Shown: piece by piece, positions 51,769 through 60,540 of the stretch | How the letters are laid out: every line of letters starts with the position of its first letter | Position numbering within the stretch: position 1 is the stretch's first letter | DNA from: CAVTGO01 sp963734275 | Lineage (GTDB): Bacteria; Actinomycetota; UBA4738; HRBIN12 | DNA: 64,000 nt | Reading direction: 5' to 3' | Assembly (NCBI GenBank): GCA_963734275.1 | Contig: CAVTGO010000017.1 | Span: 109,541 to 173,540 of the forward strand | Position numbers and translations under genes: made by a program | Notes under the pieces: model-generated | The model's input: the letters and a program-made list of their open reading frames with translations, nothing else | Databases searched by the model: none | Told to the model about the DNA's origin: nothing

Positions 51769-52776
51769 TCAGAGCTCCCGCGCCGCCGGCAGGACGGCCT
51801 CGGCGAGCAGGTCCAGCATCGACGGGTCGGGCATCGAGAACCACACCGGCCCGGGGCAGACGATCAGCTCCGCCACCCCGAGCTCCGCGAACCGAGCGAG
51901 CCGCTCGAGGGCCTGCTCCGGGGTTCCCGCGAGCCCGTCGGCCCGGAGGGCCTCGAGACCCACCGCGTCGGCGACACCGGGCGGCAGGCGCTCGCGCATC
52001 AGCTCCCAGCGTCTCGACAGGTCCGCCTCGTCCTCTCCCACCACCGTGTACAGGCCGACCGAGAGCCCGAAGGTCGCCGGGTCCCGGCCGACCTCCTCGC
52101 ACGCCCGCCGGGCGGCGGCCGCGCGCTCCGCGTACCCCTCGGGCGTCCAGCGCCATACGGCGTTCCACCCGCTCGCCAGCCGGACCGCGATGCCGAGCAG
52201 CCTCGGCCCGCCCTTGCCCCCGACGAACAGTGGGGGGCCGCCCTCCTGCGCCGGCCGCGGGTGGTTGTAGGCCTCGCGGAGCGTGAACCGCTGCCCCCGG
52301 TGCGACGCGGGCTCGCCGTCGAACAGCGCGCCGAGGACCTCCAGCGCCTCCTCCAGCATCCCGATCCGCTCCCCCGCCTCCTCGAACCGGTAGCCGAACG
52401 CCTCGTACTCGTCGGCGAACCATCCCGCGCCGAGGCCCAGGTCCAGGCGGCCGCCCGAGAGCAGGTCGATCGCGGTCGCGGCCTTGGCCACGATCGCCGG
52501 ATGGCGGAACCCGGCCGAGAGCACCAGCGTGCCGAGCCGGACGCGCTCGGTACGAGGCGCGAGCCCGGCCAGCGTTACGAGCGGCTCGAGCGCTCCGTAC
52601 CGCTCCGCCGTCCCGCCGTAGCGCGCGAGGGACGCGAAGAAATGGTCGGACACCCATACCGAGTCGAAGCCGAGCCGCTCGGCGCGCACGGCGACCTCGG
52701 CAACGGACGCGAACGTCACCGGTCCGCCGCCCGGCAGCGAGAAGTCGTAGTGCGGGAGCGCGAGTCCGACGCGCAT
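51769..52776 (-). CDS. F420-dependent LLM-class oxidoreductase (luciferase-like)
   Basis: The 335-residue TIM-barrel protein has the luciferase-like monooxygenase pattern: MRVGLALPHYDF, AERLGFDSVWVSDHF near residue 35, RVRLGTLVLSAGFRHPAIVAK near 78, DLLSGGRLDLGLGAGWFADEYEAFG near 105 and PPLFVGGKGGPRLLGIAVRLASGWN near 180. In actinobacteria this layout most often uses coenzyme F420, but FMN cannot be excluded. The substrate is unknown. Its end lies 4 bp upstream of the HARE-HTH gene, so both are probably on one transcript. Confidence 0.92.
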   Translation of the reverse strand: MRVGLALPHYDFSLPGGGPVTFASVAEVAVRAERLGFDSVWVSDHFFASLARYGGTAERYGALEPLVTLAGLAPRTERVRLGTLVLSAGFRHPAIVAKAATAIDLLSGGRLDLGLGAGWFADEYEAFGYRFEEAGERIGMLEEALEVLGALFDGEPASHRGQRFTLREAYNHPRPAQEGGPPLFVGGKGGPRLLGIAVRLASGWNAVWRWTPEGYAERAAAARRACEEVGRDPATFGLSVGLYTVVGEDEADLSRRWELMRERLPPGVADAVGLEALRADGLAGTPEQALERLARFAELGVAELIVCPGPVWFSMPDPSMLDLLAEAVLPAAREL

Positions 52777-52785
52777 GGCGGGAGG

Positions 52786-54135
52786 CTACAGGTAGCGCAG
52801 GACGTCGGCCGGTCCGGTGACCTCGACCCCGGGGGGGATCTGGATCCCCGACGGGAGTTTCAGCCTCGGGTACACGGCCACATCGTCGGCGAGGTGCACA
52901 CCCGGGTAGACGATGACCTCGTCGCCGAGAGCTACGCCGCCTTCGATCATCGTCGGGTTGAACGGCTCCGAGCGCACCTCGGACATCGAGCCGATCACCG
53001 TCTCGGAGATCAGCGCCGCCGGACCGATGATCGCACCGTCGCGGATCTGGGAGCGCTCGATCACGGCGTCGCGCTGCACCTCGATGTCGTCGTCCAGGTT
53101 CGAGTACGAGAGCTTCACCCCCGGATGGATCTCGCAGAACCGTCCGATCCGAACCGCGGGCCCGATCTGCACCGACCCCTCCTCGAGCTTCTCGGCCAGC
53201 GTCGTCCCGACGGTCGAGTCGCGCATCGAGAGGGACTCGGGCGCGATCCACACGTTCTGCTCGGCATCGAACGGCGGCCCGAGCAGCCGGTCCACCGACT
53301 CGAAGTTGCCTCGGAGCACGTCGATCATCGTCTCGAGGTAGTCCTGTACGTTGCCGAGGTCGCCGATCCGCCGTACGGGGAACGTGTACACGGCGTGCCC
53401 GTTCCCGACGAGCCACGGAAGCAGGTCCTTGCCGAAATCCAGCCGCCGCTCGCGCAGCGCCCCGACCTCGGGATGCTCGGCGAGCTCGCGCAGCTTCGCC
53501 GCGTCTACGAGGTAGAACCCGGCGTTCGTCCGCAAGGGGAGGCCGCGGAAATCCTCGTCGGTCGCGGCGCCGAAGTGCTCACGGAGCTCGGCCAGCGTCG
53601 GCTTCTCGACGAACGACGTGACCCGGTCGTCGTCGTCCGCCAGGATCACGCCGTACTTCTCGGCCACCTCGTCGGGCTCACGCGTCATCGCGGCCATAGT
53701 GGCGACCGCGCCCTTCGCCCGGTGCGCCTGGATCATCGGCGCCAGATCGAAGTCGATGATCGAGTCTGTCGGGAACACCAGCGCCAGCCCCGAGATGTCC
53801 CAGTACTCCATCATGCGCAGCGTCGAATCCGCGCTCCCGGTGGAGAGGGAGTCGTACTTGACCGGCGAGTACTTGACGTCGGCCCCCATCTCCTCACCGT
53901 ACCCGATCATGACCTTGATCTGGTACCGGTTCTCCTTGCCGTGGGCGATGACGTAGTAGTCCTTGATCCCCTCGGCGGACAAGATCAGCAGGACCCACCG
54001 GATCAACCTGCGGCCGAGGAACGACATGGCGGCCTTGGATCGCAGGTAGCCGGGCGCCTTGAGGGTGAGGGGACGAGCGCGGACGCCCTGGCCGCCCGCC
54101 AGACCGATCCCCACGACGTCGGGCGCTTCGGGCAT
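52786..54135 (-). CDS. Sugar-phosphate nucleotidyltransferase with left-handed beta-helix domain
   Basis: The 449-residue protein has an N-terminal nucleotidyltransferase domain (GLAGGQGVRARPLTLKAPGY, then RSKAAMSFLGR) and a C-terminal left-handed beta-helix with hexapeptide-like turns (VQIGPAVRIGRFCEIHPGV, GDEVIVYPGVHLADDVAVYP). The dinucleotide-loop signature is a variant: the usual GxGTRLxPLTxxxPKP becomes GQGVRARPLTLKAPGYLRSK. The segment ALVFPTDSIIDFDL near residue 117 is the metal-binding Asp region. Relatives make GDP-mannose, ADP-glucose or UDP-sugars. It may supply activated sugars to the glycan locus or glycogen. It starts at ATG 54135, ends 9 bp upstream of the LLM start, and is the first gene of that minus-strand run. 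Confidence 0.88.
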   Translation of the reverse strand: MPEAPDVVGIGLAGGQGVRARPLTLKAPGYLRSKAAMSFLGRRLIRWVLLILSAEGIKDYYVIAHGKENRYQIKVMIGYGEEMGADVKYSPVKYDSLSTGSADSTLRMMEYWDISGLALVFPTDSIIDFDLAPMIQAHRAKGAVATMAAMTREPDEVAEKYGVILADDDDRVTSFVEKPTLAELREHFGAATDEDFRGLPLRTNAGFYLVDAAKLRELAEHPEVGALRERRLDFGKDLLPWLVGNGHAVYTFPVRRIGDLGNVQDYLETMIDVLRGNFESVDRLLGPPFDAEQNVWIAPESLSMRDSTVGTTLAEKLEEGSVQIGPAVRIGRFCEIHPGVKLSYSNLDDDIEVQRDAVIERSQIRDGAIIGPAALISETVIGSMSEVRSEPFNPTMIEGGVALGDEVIVYPGVHLADDVAVYPRLKLPSGIQIPPGVEVTGPADVLRYL

Positions 54136-54173
54136 GTGCGCCGATGATATCCGGGCGGCTTGCCCGCCTGCCC

Positions 54174-54273
54174 GTCTGCTCCGCCCGTCTGCTCCGTCCG
54201 TCTGCTCCGTCCGTCTGCTCCGTCCGTCTGCTCCCTCTGCTCCGTCCGTCTGCTCCGTCCGTCTGCTCCGTCC
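54174..54273. repeat. Tandem 13-bp repeats between divergent genes
   Basis: Eight units of GTCTGCTCCGTCC begin at 54174, 54187, 54200, 54213, 54226, 54235, 54248 and 54261. The fifth is shortened by 4 bp, so the phase shifts once; the others keep 13-bp spacing. The array lies in the 186-bp space between the divergent nucleotidyltransferase and the membrane protein genes, upstream of both starts. Since 13 is not a multiple of three and both frames stop around it, it is not coding. Copy-number change could alter expression. Confidence 0.9.
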
Positions 54274-54321
54274 CTCGGTTCCTCGTGTGGGACCATGTGA
54301 TCCCCCAAGAAGGAGCCCGAC

Positions 54322-55299
54322 GTGACCGGAGCCAGCTTCCCCGACGCCCCCGCGGACACCCAGCCGAGGCGCCGGGCCGGCGTGATCGCCGGCGCCGCCG
54401 TTCTCGCGGTTGTGGTCGTCGCGGCGTCGGCATTCGTCCTCACGCGCGGGGGCGACGCCGAGGCCAGGCCGCTCGCGCTCGCGTTCGTGCGGGGCGACAC
54501 AGAGAGCTACGAGATCAGCCAGACGATGGACGCGACCATCGGCTCGGCCCTCATCGGCGAGCAGCGGCTCACGATGGCGATGACCCAAACGGTCACGTGG
54601 CGCGTGCTCGAGGTGGATTCCGACGGCGTGGCCACGATCGAGGTCTCCTCCACCGACGTGAGCGGTACCGTCAACGGAGCCGAACTCCCCGCGACATCGT
54701 CCGAGATCCCGCCGATCCAGATCGTGATCGCGTCCGACGGCCGCGTCCTGTCGGCCGGCGGCCTGGCGCTCGGCGGGGCCGGCCACACCGACGGCTTCGG
54801 GTTCCCGGGGATGGGACAGCTCACGCCGATCCTCCCCGATGACGGTGAGGCGGTGGCTCCGGGCGACGCATGGGACAAGGACTTCTCGCAGGACTTCCCC
54901 TTCGGTGAGGGGACGATCGCGTTCGCCGCGCAGAGCGAGTACCTGCGGGACGAGATCGTGGACGACGTCGACGCCGCCGTGATCCGAACCGAGATGGCCG
55001 TGCCCGTCGACTTCACCCTGAGCTTCGCCGACCTGCTCGATGAGTTCGGCGACGAGGCCTTCGGGGCCGGCGACCCCGCGGAGCTGGACGCGCTCCGGGC
55101 GGCCCAGATCGCCTCCGACGGCGAGGGCTCGGTCGTGCAGACGAGCTGGGTGGATCTGAGCGAGATGGAGCTCCTTCGGACCCGGAGCGAGGGGGCCTTC
55201 GATCTCTCGATGGAGCTGGCCGGGATCCCGGACCTGCCGGGTGGCGTGATGGTGGTCGACTTCGCGGGGACGTTCACGCAGTCGATGGAGCGCGCCTGA
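54322..55299 (+). CDS. Membrane-anchored extracytoplasmic protein of unknown function
   Basis: The 325-residue product has an N-terminal cytoplasmic tail (MTGASFPDAPADTQPRRR), one membrane segment (VIAGAAVLAVVVVAASAFVL) and a large external domain rich in short strands. Segments YEISQTMDATIGSALIGEQ, MTQTVTWRVLEVDSDGVATIE and MELAGIPDLPGGVMVVDFAGT suggest a beta-rich lipid-binding-like fold of the sort seen in uncharacterised actinobacterial proteins (DUF6263-like), but I am not certain. The GTG at 54322 is preceded by AAGGAG. It diverges from the nucleotidyltransferase across the repeat array. It ends 9 bp from the convergent anti-sigma gene. Confidence 0.75.
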   Translation: MTGASFPDAPADTQPRRRAGVIAGAAVLAVVVVAASAFVLTRGGDAEARPLALAFVRGDTESYEISQTMDATIGSALIGEQRLTMAMTQTVTWRVLEVDSDGVATIEVSSTDVSGTVNGAELPATSSEIPPIQIVIASDGRVLSAGGLALGGAGHTDGFGFPGMGQLTPILPDDGEAVAPGDAWDKDFSQDFPFGEGTIAFAAQSEYLRDEIVDDVDAAVIRTEMAVPVDFTLSFADLLDEFGDEAFGAGDPAELDALRAAQIASDGEGSVVQTSWVDLSEMELLRTRSEGAFDLSMELAGIPDLPGGVMVVDFAGTFTQSMERA

Positions 55300-55308
55300 G
55301 CGGCCGGC

Positions 55309-56088
55309 TCAGGCAGACTGGTCGACGATGCCGGACAGGACGACCTCGCCGTCGGCGTCGACGACCCGAACCGTGGCGAACCCGGTCAGGTCCGTGACCT
55401 TGAACTGATGGAACGCCTCGGCCCCGCCGTCGGCGTCGAGCTCGAGGATCTGGCCCGCCCGCAGGACCACGCCCGCAGGGCCCTCCAGCTCCACCCGGTA
55501 GGGAAGCCGCTCGGCCGCGAGCGGGTCGAGGCCGTTCACGATCACGATCACGAAATCCAGCATCCGCGGCGAGACGAGCTGAAGCACCGCGCCGCCGCCC
55601 GTGCCCTCCGCCGTCGGCGAGAGCTGGCCGAGGTGCGTGTCGTTCTCCGGGAGCTCCTCGGTCGCCGGCACGATCTGCGTCAGCACCCGTTGGAACCGCT
55701 CGAGCGCCTCCTCGCGCGACCGCTCCGCCCGAGCCGCCCGCTCTTCGAAGCGGTCGGCCCTGCCCGCCATCACGGCGCCCCACCCGAGGCTGGACACCGC
55801 CACCATGGCTGCGACGATCGAGGCCGCCGCGGTGCGCGCCCGGCGCGGGGAACCCGGAGCCCCGGCGGACCGGTTCACGCGGGCGACCACCCGCTCCCCC
55901 AATCCGTGAGGCACCGGCGCCGGCGCGAGCGCGAACGCGAGCGTCGCCGCCGCCTGCCCGAGGTCCGTCGCCTCCTTGCGGCAACCGGCACACCATTGCA
56001 GGTGACGCTCGACCTCGGATCGCTCCTCCGGAGCGAGCACGTCGACGGCGAGCTCGGGCAGGAGCTCGCGAACCTCCAGGCAGGTCAC
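55309..56088 (-). CDS. Anti-sigma factor with zinc-finger domain (RskA-like)
   Basis: The 259-residue protein has the anti-sigma zinc-binding motif HLQWCAGC near residue 28 (HxxxCxxC), one membrane segment near residues 90-110 (AASIVAAMVAVSSLGWGAVMAG), a coiled coil (RFEERAARAERSREEALERFQ) and a periplasmic domain. The N-terminal domain would bind its sigma factor; the rest senses conditions outside the membrane. It starts at GTG 56088 inside the sigma stop, a 4-bp overlap that keeps the pair in balance. Regulated proteolysis is common for such proteins, but nothing in the sequence shows the trigger. Confidence 0.9.
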   Translation of the reverse strand: MTCLEVRELLPELAVDVLAPEERSEVERHLQWCAGCRKEATDLGQAAATLAFALAPAPVPHGLGERVVARVNRSAGAPGSPRRARTAAASIVAAMVAVSSLGWGAVMAGRADRFEERAARAERSREEALERFQRVLTQIVPATEELPENDTHLGQLSPTAEGTGGGAVLQLVSPRMLDFVIVIVNGLDPLAAERLPYRVELEGPAGVVLRAGQILELDADGGAEAFHQFKVTDLTGFATVRVVDADGEVVLSGIVDQSA

Positions 56089-56657
56089 GGCCGCTCCTTG
56101 TCCTGGTTGGCGCGCCGGACCTTGATGAGGGCGGTGCGCAGACGGGTCTTCACCGTGCCGAGCGGGATCCCGTCGGCCTCGGCGATCTCGCGAGCGGTGT
56201 AGCCGCCGAAGTACGCGCGGGCGAGCAGCCGCTTCTCGGCGTCGGAGAGCGACTCGAGCGCGCGGATCGCAGCGTCGCGCTCGATCAGGGGTTCGTCCTC
56301 GTCGGCGCCGAGGACCTCGGGCACCTCGTCCATCAGCACGAGCTGAGGCCGCGTGACGCCTGTGTCGCGCCGCAAACGGTCGACGGCGAGGTTGTGCGCG
56401 ATCGTCATGAGCCACGTGGACAGGCGTCCGCGGGAGGGGTCGAACCGGGCCGCCTTGCGCCACGCCGCGAGGAAGACGTCCTGGGTCAACTCCTCGGCCG
56501 CCTCCGGGCTGCCCAACAGGCGGAGGCCGAGAGTGAAGATCGGCCGCGCGTACCGCGCGTACAGCATGCGAACGGCGTCCTCGCGACCGGCAAGCAGCCC
56601 CTCCACCAGTTGTTGCTCCTCGCGTGCGAGGAGCGGTCCGTTGGGCCGAGCGTTCAC
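56085..56657 (-). CDS. ECF sigma factor, pair 1
   Basis: The 190-residue protein has a sigma region 2 (MLYARYARPIFTLGLRLLG, then EAAEELTQDVFLAAWRKAARF) that binds RNA polymerase and the -10 box. It has a region 4 with AKRLLARAYFGGYTAREIAEADG and a helix-turn-helix IPLGTVKTRLRTAL for the -35 box. The short linker between them carries no extra domain. A ribosome site GGAGAGCGG precedes GTG 56657. It is coupled by 4 bp to the zinc-finger anti-sigma gene. It diverges from nfeD across 139 bp. The target promoter is unknown. Confidence 0.93.
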   Translation of the reverse strand: MNARPNGPLLAREEQQLVEGLLAGREDAVRMLYARYARPIFTLGLRLLGSPEAAEELTQDVFLAAWRKAARFDPSRGRLSTWLMTIAHNLAVDRLRRDTGVTRPQLVLMDEVPEVLGADEDEPLIERDAAIRALESLSDAEKRLLARAYFGGYTAREIAEADGIPLGTVKTRLRTALIKVRRANQDKERP

Positions 56658-56796
56658 CCGCTCTCCTTCCGGTATACGGGCTCGGGGCCCGCGGGAGCTT
56701 GGCGGTCCGACGGCCATCATGCCACGCCCTTTGCGGGTTGGGCGCCCTGCCCCTTTCCGGCTACCGGTTCCACGGTCCGGGTGGGATGATGCCCGC

Positions 56797-58140
56797 ATGA
56801 GCACGGTGCGACGCAGCCTCGGCCTCGCGTTCGTCGCTCTCGCGATCGCCTCGTTCGCCGCGGCGCCCGCGGACGCCCAGGACGACCTCGCCGGCGCCAT
56901 CGTCGAGCTGCGGCTCGACGGGGTGGTCGACCCGTTCGTCGCGGACTACGTCGAGGAGCAGATTGGCCGGGCCGAGGACCAGGGCGCGGCCGCCGTCGTG
57001 CTCACGATCGATACGCCGGGCGGCCTGGACTCCTCGATGCGACAGATCACGCAGGCGATCTTGAGCGCGAGGGTCCCGGTGATCGGCTACGTGTCCCCCG
57101 AGGGGGCCCGGGCGGCATCGGCCGGCACGTTCATCCTGCTCTCGACCTCTGTCGCCGCCATGGCTCCGGCGACCAACGTGGGCGCCGCCCAGCCGGTCGG
57201 TCTCTCGGGCGCGATCGCATCGGAGAAGGCGGTGAACGACGCGGCTACCTACATCCGCAGCATCGCCGAGGAGCGCGGCCGCGATCCCGAGTGGGCCGAC
57301 TCCGCCGTGCGCGAGTCGGCGAGCGCCACCGCGGAGCAAGCGCTCCGGCTGGGCGTGATCGACGTGATCGCCACCGACATCGGCTCGCTGATCGAGACCA
57401 TCGACGGCCGGGATGTGCCCGTGGCGAACGGCCAGACGCTTACGCTCGATCTCGCCGGCGCTCCGATCCGCGAGGTGAACCCCGGTCCGCTCGTCGGGTT
57501 CCTGCACGCGGTGCTGGACCCGAACGTCGCGTTCATCTTCTTCTGGTTCGGGCTGGCGCTGATCGTGCTCGAGCTCTTCCTACCGGGCGGCGTGGCCGGC
57601 ACGCTCGGCACCGTGATGTTCGTGCTCTCGCTGGTCGCGCTCGGCATGCTGCCCGTCCAGCTGATCGGCGTGCTCCTGCTGGTCGGGTCGGTGGTGTTCT
57701 TCGTCCTCGAGCTGATGCACCCCGGCGTGGGTGCGCTCGCCGCGGGCGGGGTGATCGCGCTGGTGCTCGGCGGGTTGTTCCTGTTCGACTCGTCGGTCCC
57801 CGGCGTCGCGGTGTCGCCGCTCGTGATCGTCCCGGTCACCGCGTTCGCGTTGTTCTTCTTCCTGGTGGTGATCCGCTCGGCGATCAAGCTCCGCACCAAG
57901 AAGGCCATCACGCGCGACGAACAACTCGTCGGACGCGCAGGTGTCGTCGTTCGTGACCTCGACCCGGCCGGCGTCGTGCAGGTCGCCTCGGAGCAGTGGA
58001 GCGCCGAGACCGCCGGCGGCACGCTCCGCGCCGGCGATCGCGTGCGGGTCGTGGGCATGCAAGGGCTGAAACTGAAGGTCGAGCCCGTGGACGAGCCGGC
58101 GCCGGTGGCGTCGGCCTCCGCGGAAGGGAGGGAACCGTGA
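56797..58140 (+). CDS. NfeD-family membrane serine protease
   Basis: The 447-residue full-length (NfeD1b-type) protein has a signal peptide (MSTVRRSLGLAFVALAIASFAA), a ClpP-like protease domain, then four to five membrane segments and a soluble C-terminal OB-fold domain. The catalytic Ser108 lies in RAASAGTFILLST and the likely Lys144 in ASEKAVNDA. The C-terminal OB domain (VGRAGVVVRDLDPAGVV, GGTLRAGDRVRVVGMQG) is typical. Such proteases cleave slipin/stomatin partners, and the slipin gene here overlaps by 4 bp, as in many genomes. Confidence 0.95.
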   Translation: MSTVRRSLGLAFVALAIASFAAAPADAQDDLAGAIVELRLDGVVDPFVADYVEEQIGRAEDQGAAAVVLTIDTPGGLDSSMRQITQAILSARVPVIGYVSPEGARAASAGTFILLSTSVAAMAPATNVGAAQPVGLSGAIASEKAVNDAATYIRSIAEERGRDPEWADSAVRESASATAEQALRLGVIDVIATDIGSLIETIDGRDVPVANGQTLTLDLAGAPIREVNPGPLVGFLHAVLDPNVAFIFFWFGLALIVLELFLPGGVAGTLGTVMFVLSLVALGMLPVQLIGVLLLVGSVVFFVLELMHPGVGALAAGGVIALVLGGLFLFDSSVPGVAVSPLVIVPVTAFALFFFLVVIRSAIKLRTKKAITRDEQLVGRAGVVVRDLDPAGVVQVASEQWSAETAGGTLRAGDRVRVVGMQGLKLKVEPVDEPAPVASASAEGREP

Positions 58141-59030
58141 TCCCGCTCCTCATCGGCGTAGGCGTCGTCCTGCTGCTGCTGATCATCATCCTGCCGCAGG
58201 CGATCAAGATCGTGCGCGAGTACCAACGCCTCATGGTGTTCCGGCTGGGACGCGCGATCGGGGCCAAGGGCCCCGGCCTCGTGATCCTGATCCCGTTCAT
58301 CGACAAGGGCGTCTGGGTGGACCTGCGTGAGCTCTACCTGGAGATCCCGCACCAGACCGCGATCACCGAGGACAACGCGACGATCTCGATCGACTTCATC
58401 GTGTTCTACCGCGTCGTGGACGCGGCGATGTCGGTCATCGAGGTGGGCAACTTCGCCGGCGCGGCCCAGAACATCGCGTCGACCACGCTCCGTTCGGTGG
58501 TCGGCGACATGGCCCTGGACGAGGTGCTCGCCAAGCGTGAGCTCATGAACGAGGTGCTCCGGGTCAAGCTGGACGAGGTCACCGAGCGCTGGGGCGTGAA
58601 GGTCACGAACGTCGAGATCCGCGAGATCATCCCGCCCCCGCAGGTCCAGGAGGCCATGACCCGGCAGATGTCCGCCGAGCGGACGCGCCGCGCCGTGGTC
58701 ACCGAGGCCGACGGCTCGAAGCAGGCGGCGATCACCGTGGCCGAGGGCAACAAGCAATCCGCCATCTTGAACGCCGAGGGCGACCGGCAGGCCGCGATCC
58801 TGCGAGCCGAGGGCTTCGCGCTCGCGCTCACGCAGATCTACCAGTCGGCGCAGGCCGTCGACGCGAAGACGATGAGCCTGCAGTACCTCGAGGCGCTCAA
58901 GCAGATCGGCGCGTCCCCTTCGACGAAGTTCGTGATCCCGATGGAGTTCACGACCTTGCTCTCGGGCATCTCCGGGTTCGCCGAGCGGACGTTCACCGAC
59001 GGCGCGGGAAACGGCAAGTCCCCGGCCTGA
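58137..59030 (+). CDS. Slipin (stomatin/prohibitin-like SPFH protein)
   Basis: The 297-residue protein has one N-terminal hydrophobic hairpin or anchor (LLIGVGVVLLLLIIILPQAI), then an SPFH domain (IVREYQRLMVFRLGRAIGAKGPGL, DIxxVVFYR-type FIVFYRVVDAAMSVIEVGNF). A coiled-coil region of repeated Ala/Glu/Gln follows (EAMTRQMSAERTRRAVVTEA). The C-terminal part ends in AERTFTDGAGNGKSPA. Slipins gather in lipid domains and are processed by NfeD. The GTG at 58137 overlaps the nfeD stop (GTGA) after the ribosome site GGAAGGGAGG. Confidence 0.95.
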   Translation: MIPLLIGVGVVLLLLIIILPQAIKIVREYQRLMVFRLGRAIGAKGPGLVILIPFIDKGVWVDLRELYLEIPHQTAITEDNATISIDFIVFYRVVDAAMSVIEVGNFAGAAQNIASTTLRSVVGDMALDEVLAKRELMNEVLRVKLDEVTERWGVKVTNVEIREIIPPPQVQEAMTRQMSAERTRRAVVTEADGSKQAAITVAEGNKQSAILNAEGDRQAAILRAEGFALALTQIYQSAQAVDAKTMSLQYLEALKQIGASPSTKFVIPMEFTTLLSGISGFAERTFTDGAGNGKSPA

Positions 59031-59113
59031 CGCGTCGGTCGATCACCACCGTCGGGTCCACCCCGGTGGGAACCCCGTCCGCCCAGACGGTGTACCAGCG
59101 TTGACCGGCGGAA

Positions 59114-59686
59114 GTGCCGGCGAAGGTGGAGGGCCGTCCACTGGATGACGCCGAGCTCGTCGAGCTGGCGAGGGATGGAGACGTCCGGGCGTACGGAGAG
59201 CTGATCGAGCGGTACCGGGACGTGGCGTTCCGAACCGCGTGGCTGATCACGCGGAGCTCGGCCGATGCCGAGGACGCCGCACAGGACGCGTTCGTGAAGG
59301 CCTTCTATGCGCTCGACCGGTTCCGCACCAGGGAGTCGTTCCGGCCATGGATCCTGCGCATCGTGTCGAACGAGGCCAAGAACCGGCGGCGCTCGGCCGG
59401 CCGCCGGGAGCACCTCGCCCTGCGCGTGCTCGAGGAACGCGGCCCGGGGGATGCGGCCCCATCCCCCGAGGCCGCGGTGCTCGGCGCGGAGTCGCGGGCG
59501 GCGCTCGTCGCGGCGCTGGACGGCCTGCCCGAACGCGACCGGCTGGTGATCGCCTACCGGTACCTGCTGGAGCTCTCGGAGGCCGAGACGGCGCAGGCGC
59601 TCGGCGTGCGGCCGGGCACGGTGAAGTCGAGGCTCTCGCGGGGACTCGCGCGCCTGCGGGAGGCGATGGAGGCGAACGATGGCTGA
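59114..59686 (+). CDS. ECF sigma factor, pair 2
   Basis: The 190-residue protein has region 2 (YGELIERYRDVAFRTAWLI, then AEDAAQDAFVKAFYALDRF) and region 4 (LDGLPERDRLVIAYRYLLELSEAETAQAL, then GVRPGTVKSRLSRGLARL). RESFRPWILRIVSNEAKNRRR matches the linker end. It starts at GTG 59114, although a GTG at 59126 is also possible. The downstream membrane protein overlaps by 8 bp, which suggests a sigma/anti-sigma pair. It is not closely similar to sigma pair 1. Targets are unknown. Confidence 0.93.
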   Translation: MPAKVEGRPLDDAELVELARDGDVRAYGELIERYRDVAFRTAWLITRSSADAEDAAQDAFVKAFYALDRFRTRESFRPWILRIVSNEAKNRRRSAGRREHLALRVLEERGPGDAAPSPEAAVLGAESRAALVAALDGLPERDRLVIAYRYLLELSEAETAQALGVRPGTVKSRLSRGLARLREAMEANDG

Positions 59687-60455
59687 GGGACCGAGGATGA
59701 GCGACGAACGGCTCGGCGCGGCGCTCGTGGCGATCGGGCGCGACCTCGCCTACCCGGCGACCCCCGCCCTCGCGCCCGCCGTCACGTCGCGCCTCTCGGC
59801 TGAGCGCGCCAACCGCGTCCGCCCGCCGCTCCCCGGGCTCGCCCTGTGGAGCCGCCGCCGCCTCGTCGCGCTGGTGGCAGTCGGGATCCTCGCGGCGCTC
59901 GGGATCGCCGCGGCGGCGCGGCTCGCGATCGGCGCGTTCGAGGTGCGCGTCCAGCCGGGCACGACGCCCGGACCGTCGGCATCACCGGTGGACCCGGGCG
60001 ACCTCGGCCAAGCGACCGGGCTGGAGGACGCGCAGGACGCCGCGGGGTTCGCGATCGACCTGCCGGCGGGACCGCCGCCGGACGAGGTGTACGTGGTGGA
60101 GACCCCGTCGGGTCAACCGGGCATCGTCGTGGCTTGGCTGCCGGGCGCGCCCTACCCGACGATCGTGGGCACGAAGTGGAGCCTGGTGCTCATGGCGTTC
60201 CCGGGCGAAGCCGACGTCGGCCTGAAGACGGTCGACCGGTTCGACGACGTCAAGGAGGCCATGGTGGACGGCCGCCGGGCCTTCTGGATAACGGTCCCGC
60301 ATGTCATCTCCTTCGAGACCGAGGACGGCACCCGGGGCCCGTACGAGGTGCTCGGCAACGTCCTGATCTGGGACACGGGGGCGGGGATCTCGTACCGGCT
60401 CGAGACCCAGCTCGGCCGGGCCGAGGCGATCGCCCTCGCCGAAACGTTCTCCTAA
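59679..60455 (+). CDS. Membrane protein, probable regulator of ECF sigma pair 2
   Basis: The 258-residue product has a cytoplasmic N-terminal part of about 60 residues (RLGAALVAIGRDLAYPATPAL), one membrane segment (LVALVAVGILAALGIAAAARLAIGAF) and an external domain of about 170 residues. The external part contains EDAQDAAGFAIDLPAGPPPDEVYVVE, resembling domains found in some anti-sigma partners. There is no HxxxCxxC zinc motif, so the sigma-binding part differs from the pair 1 anti-sigma factor. The assignment rests on position, overlap with the sigma gene and topology. Confidence 0.7.
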   Translation: MAEGPRMSDERLGAALVAIGRDLAYPATPALAPAVTSRLSAERANRVRPPLPGLALWSRRRLVALVAVGILAALGIAAAARLAIGAFEVRVQPGTTPGPSASPVDPGDLGQATGLEDAQDAAGFAIDLPAGPPPDEVYVVETPSGQPGIVVAWLPGAPYPTIVGTKWSLVLMAFPGEADVGLKTVDRFDDVKEAMVDGRRAFWITVPHVISFETEDGTRGPYEVLGNVLIWDTGAGISYRLETQLGRAEAIALAETFS

Positions 60456-60540
60456 GCGCGGGAACCCCAGGTCCGCGGGCGGTGTAGGCAAGGTACGGGA
60501 ACGGACCCCAAGGACGAAGCCAAGGGAGAAGGAGGAACCG

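Noticed and set aside
54174..54273. CRISPR array
   Set aside because: The 13-bp units follow each other without spacers and are shorter than CRISPR repeats; no cas gene is present.
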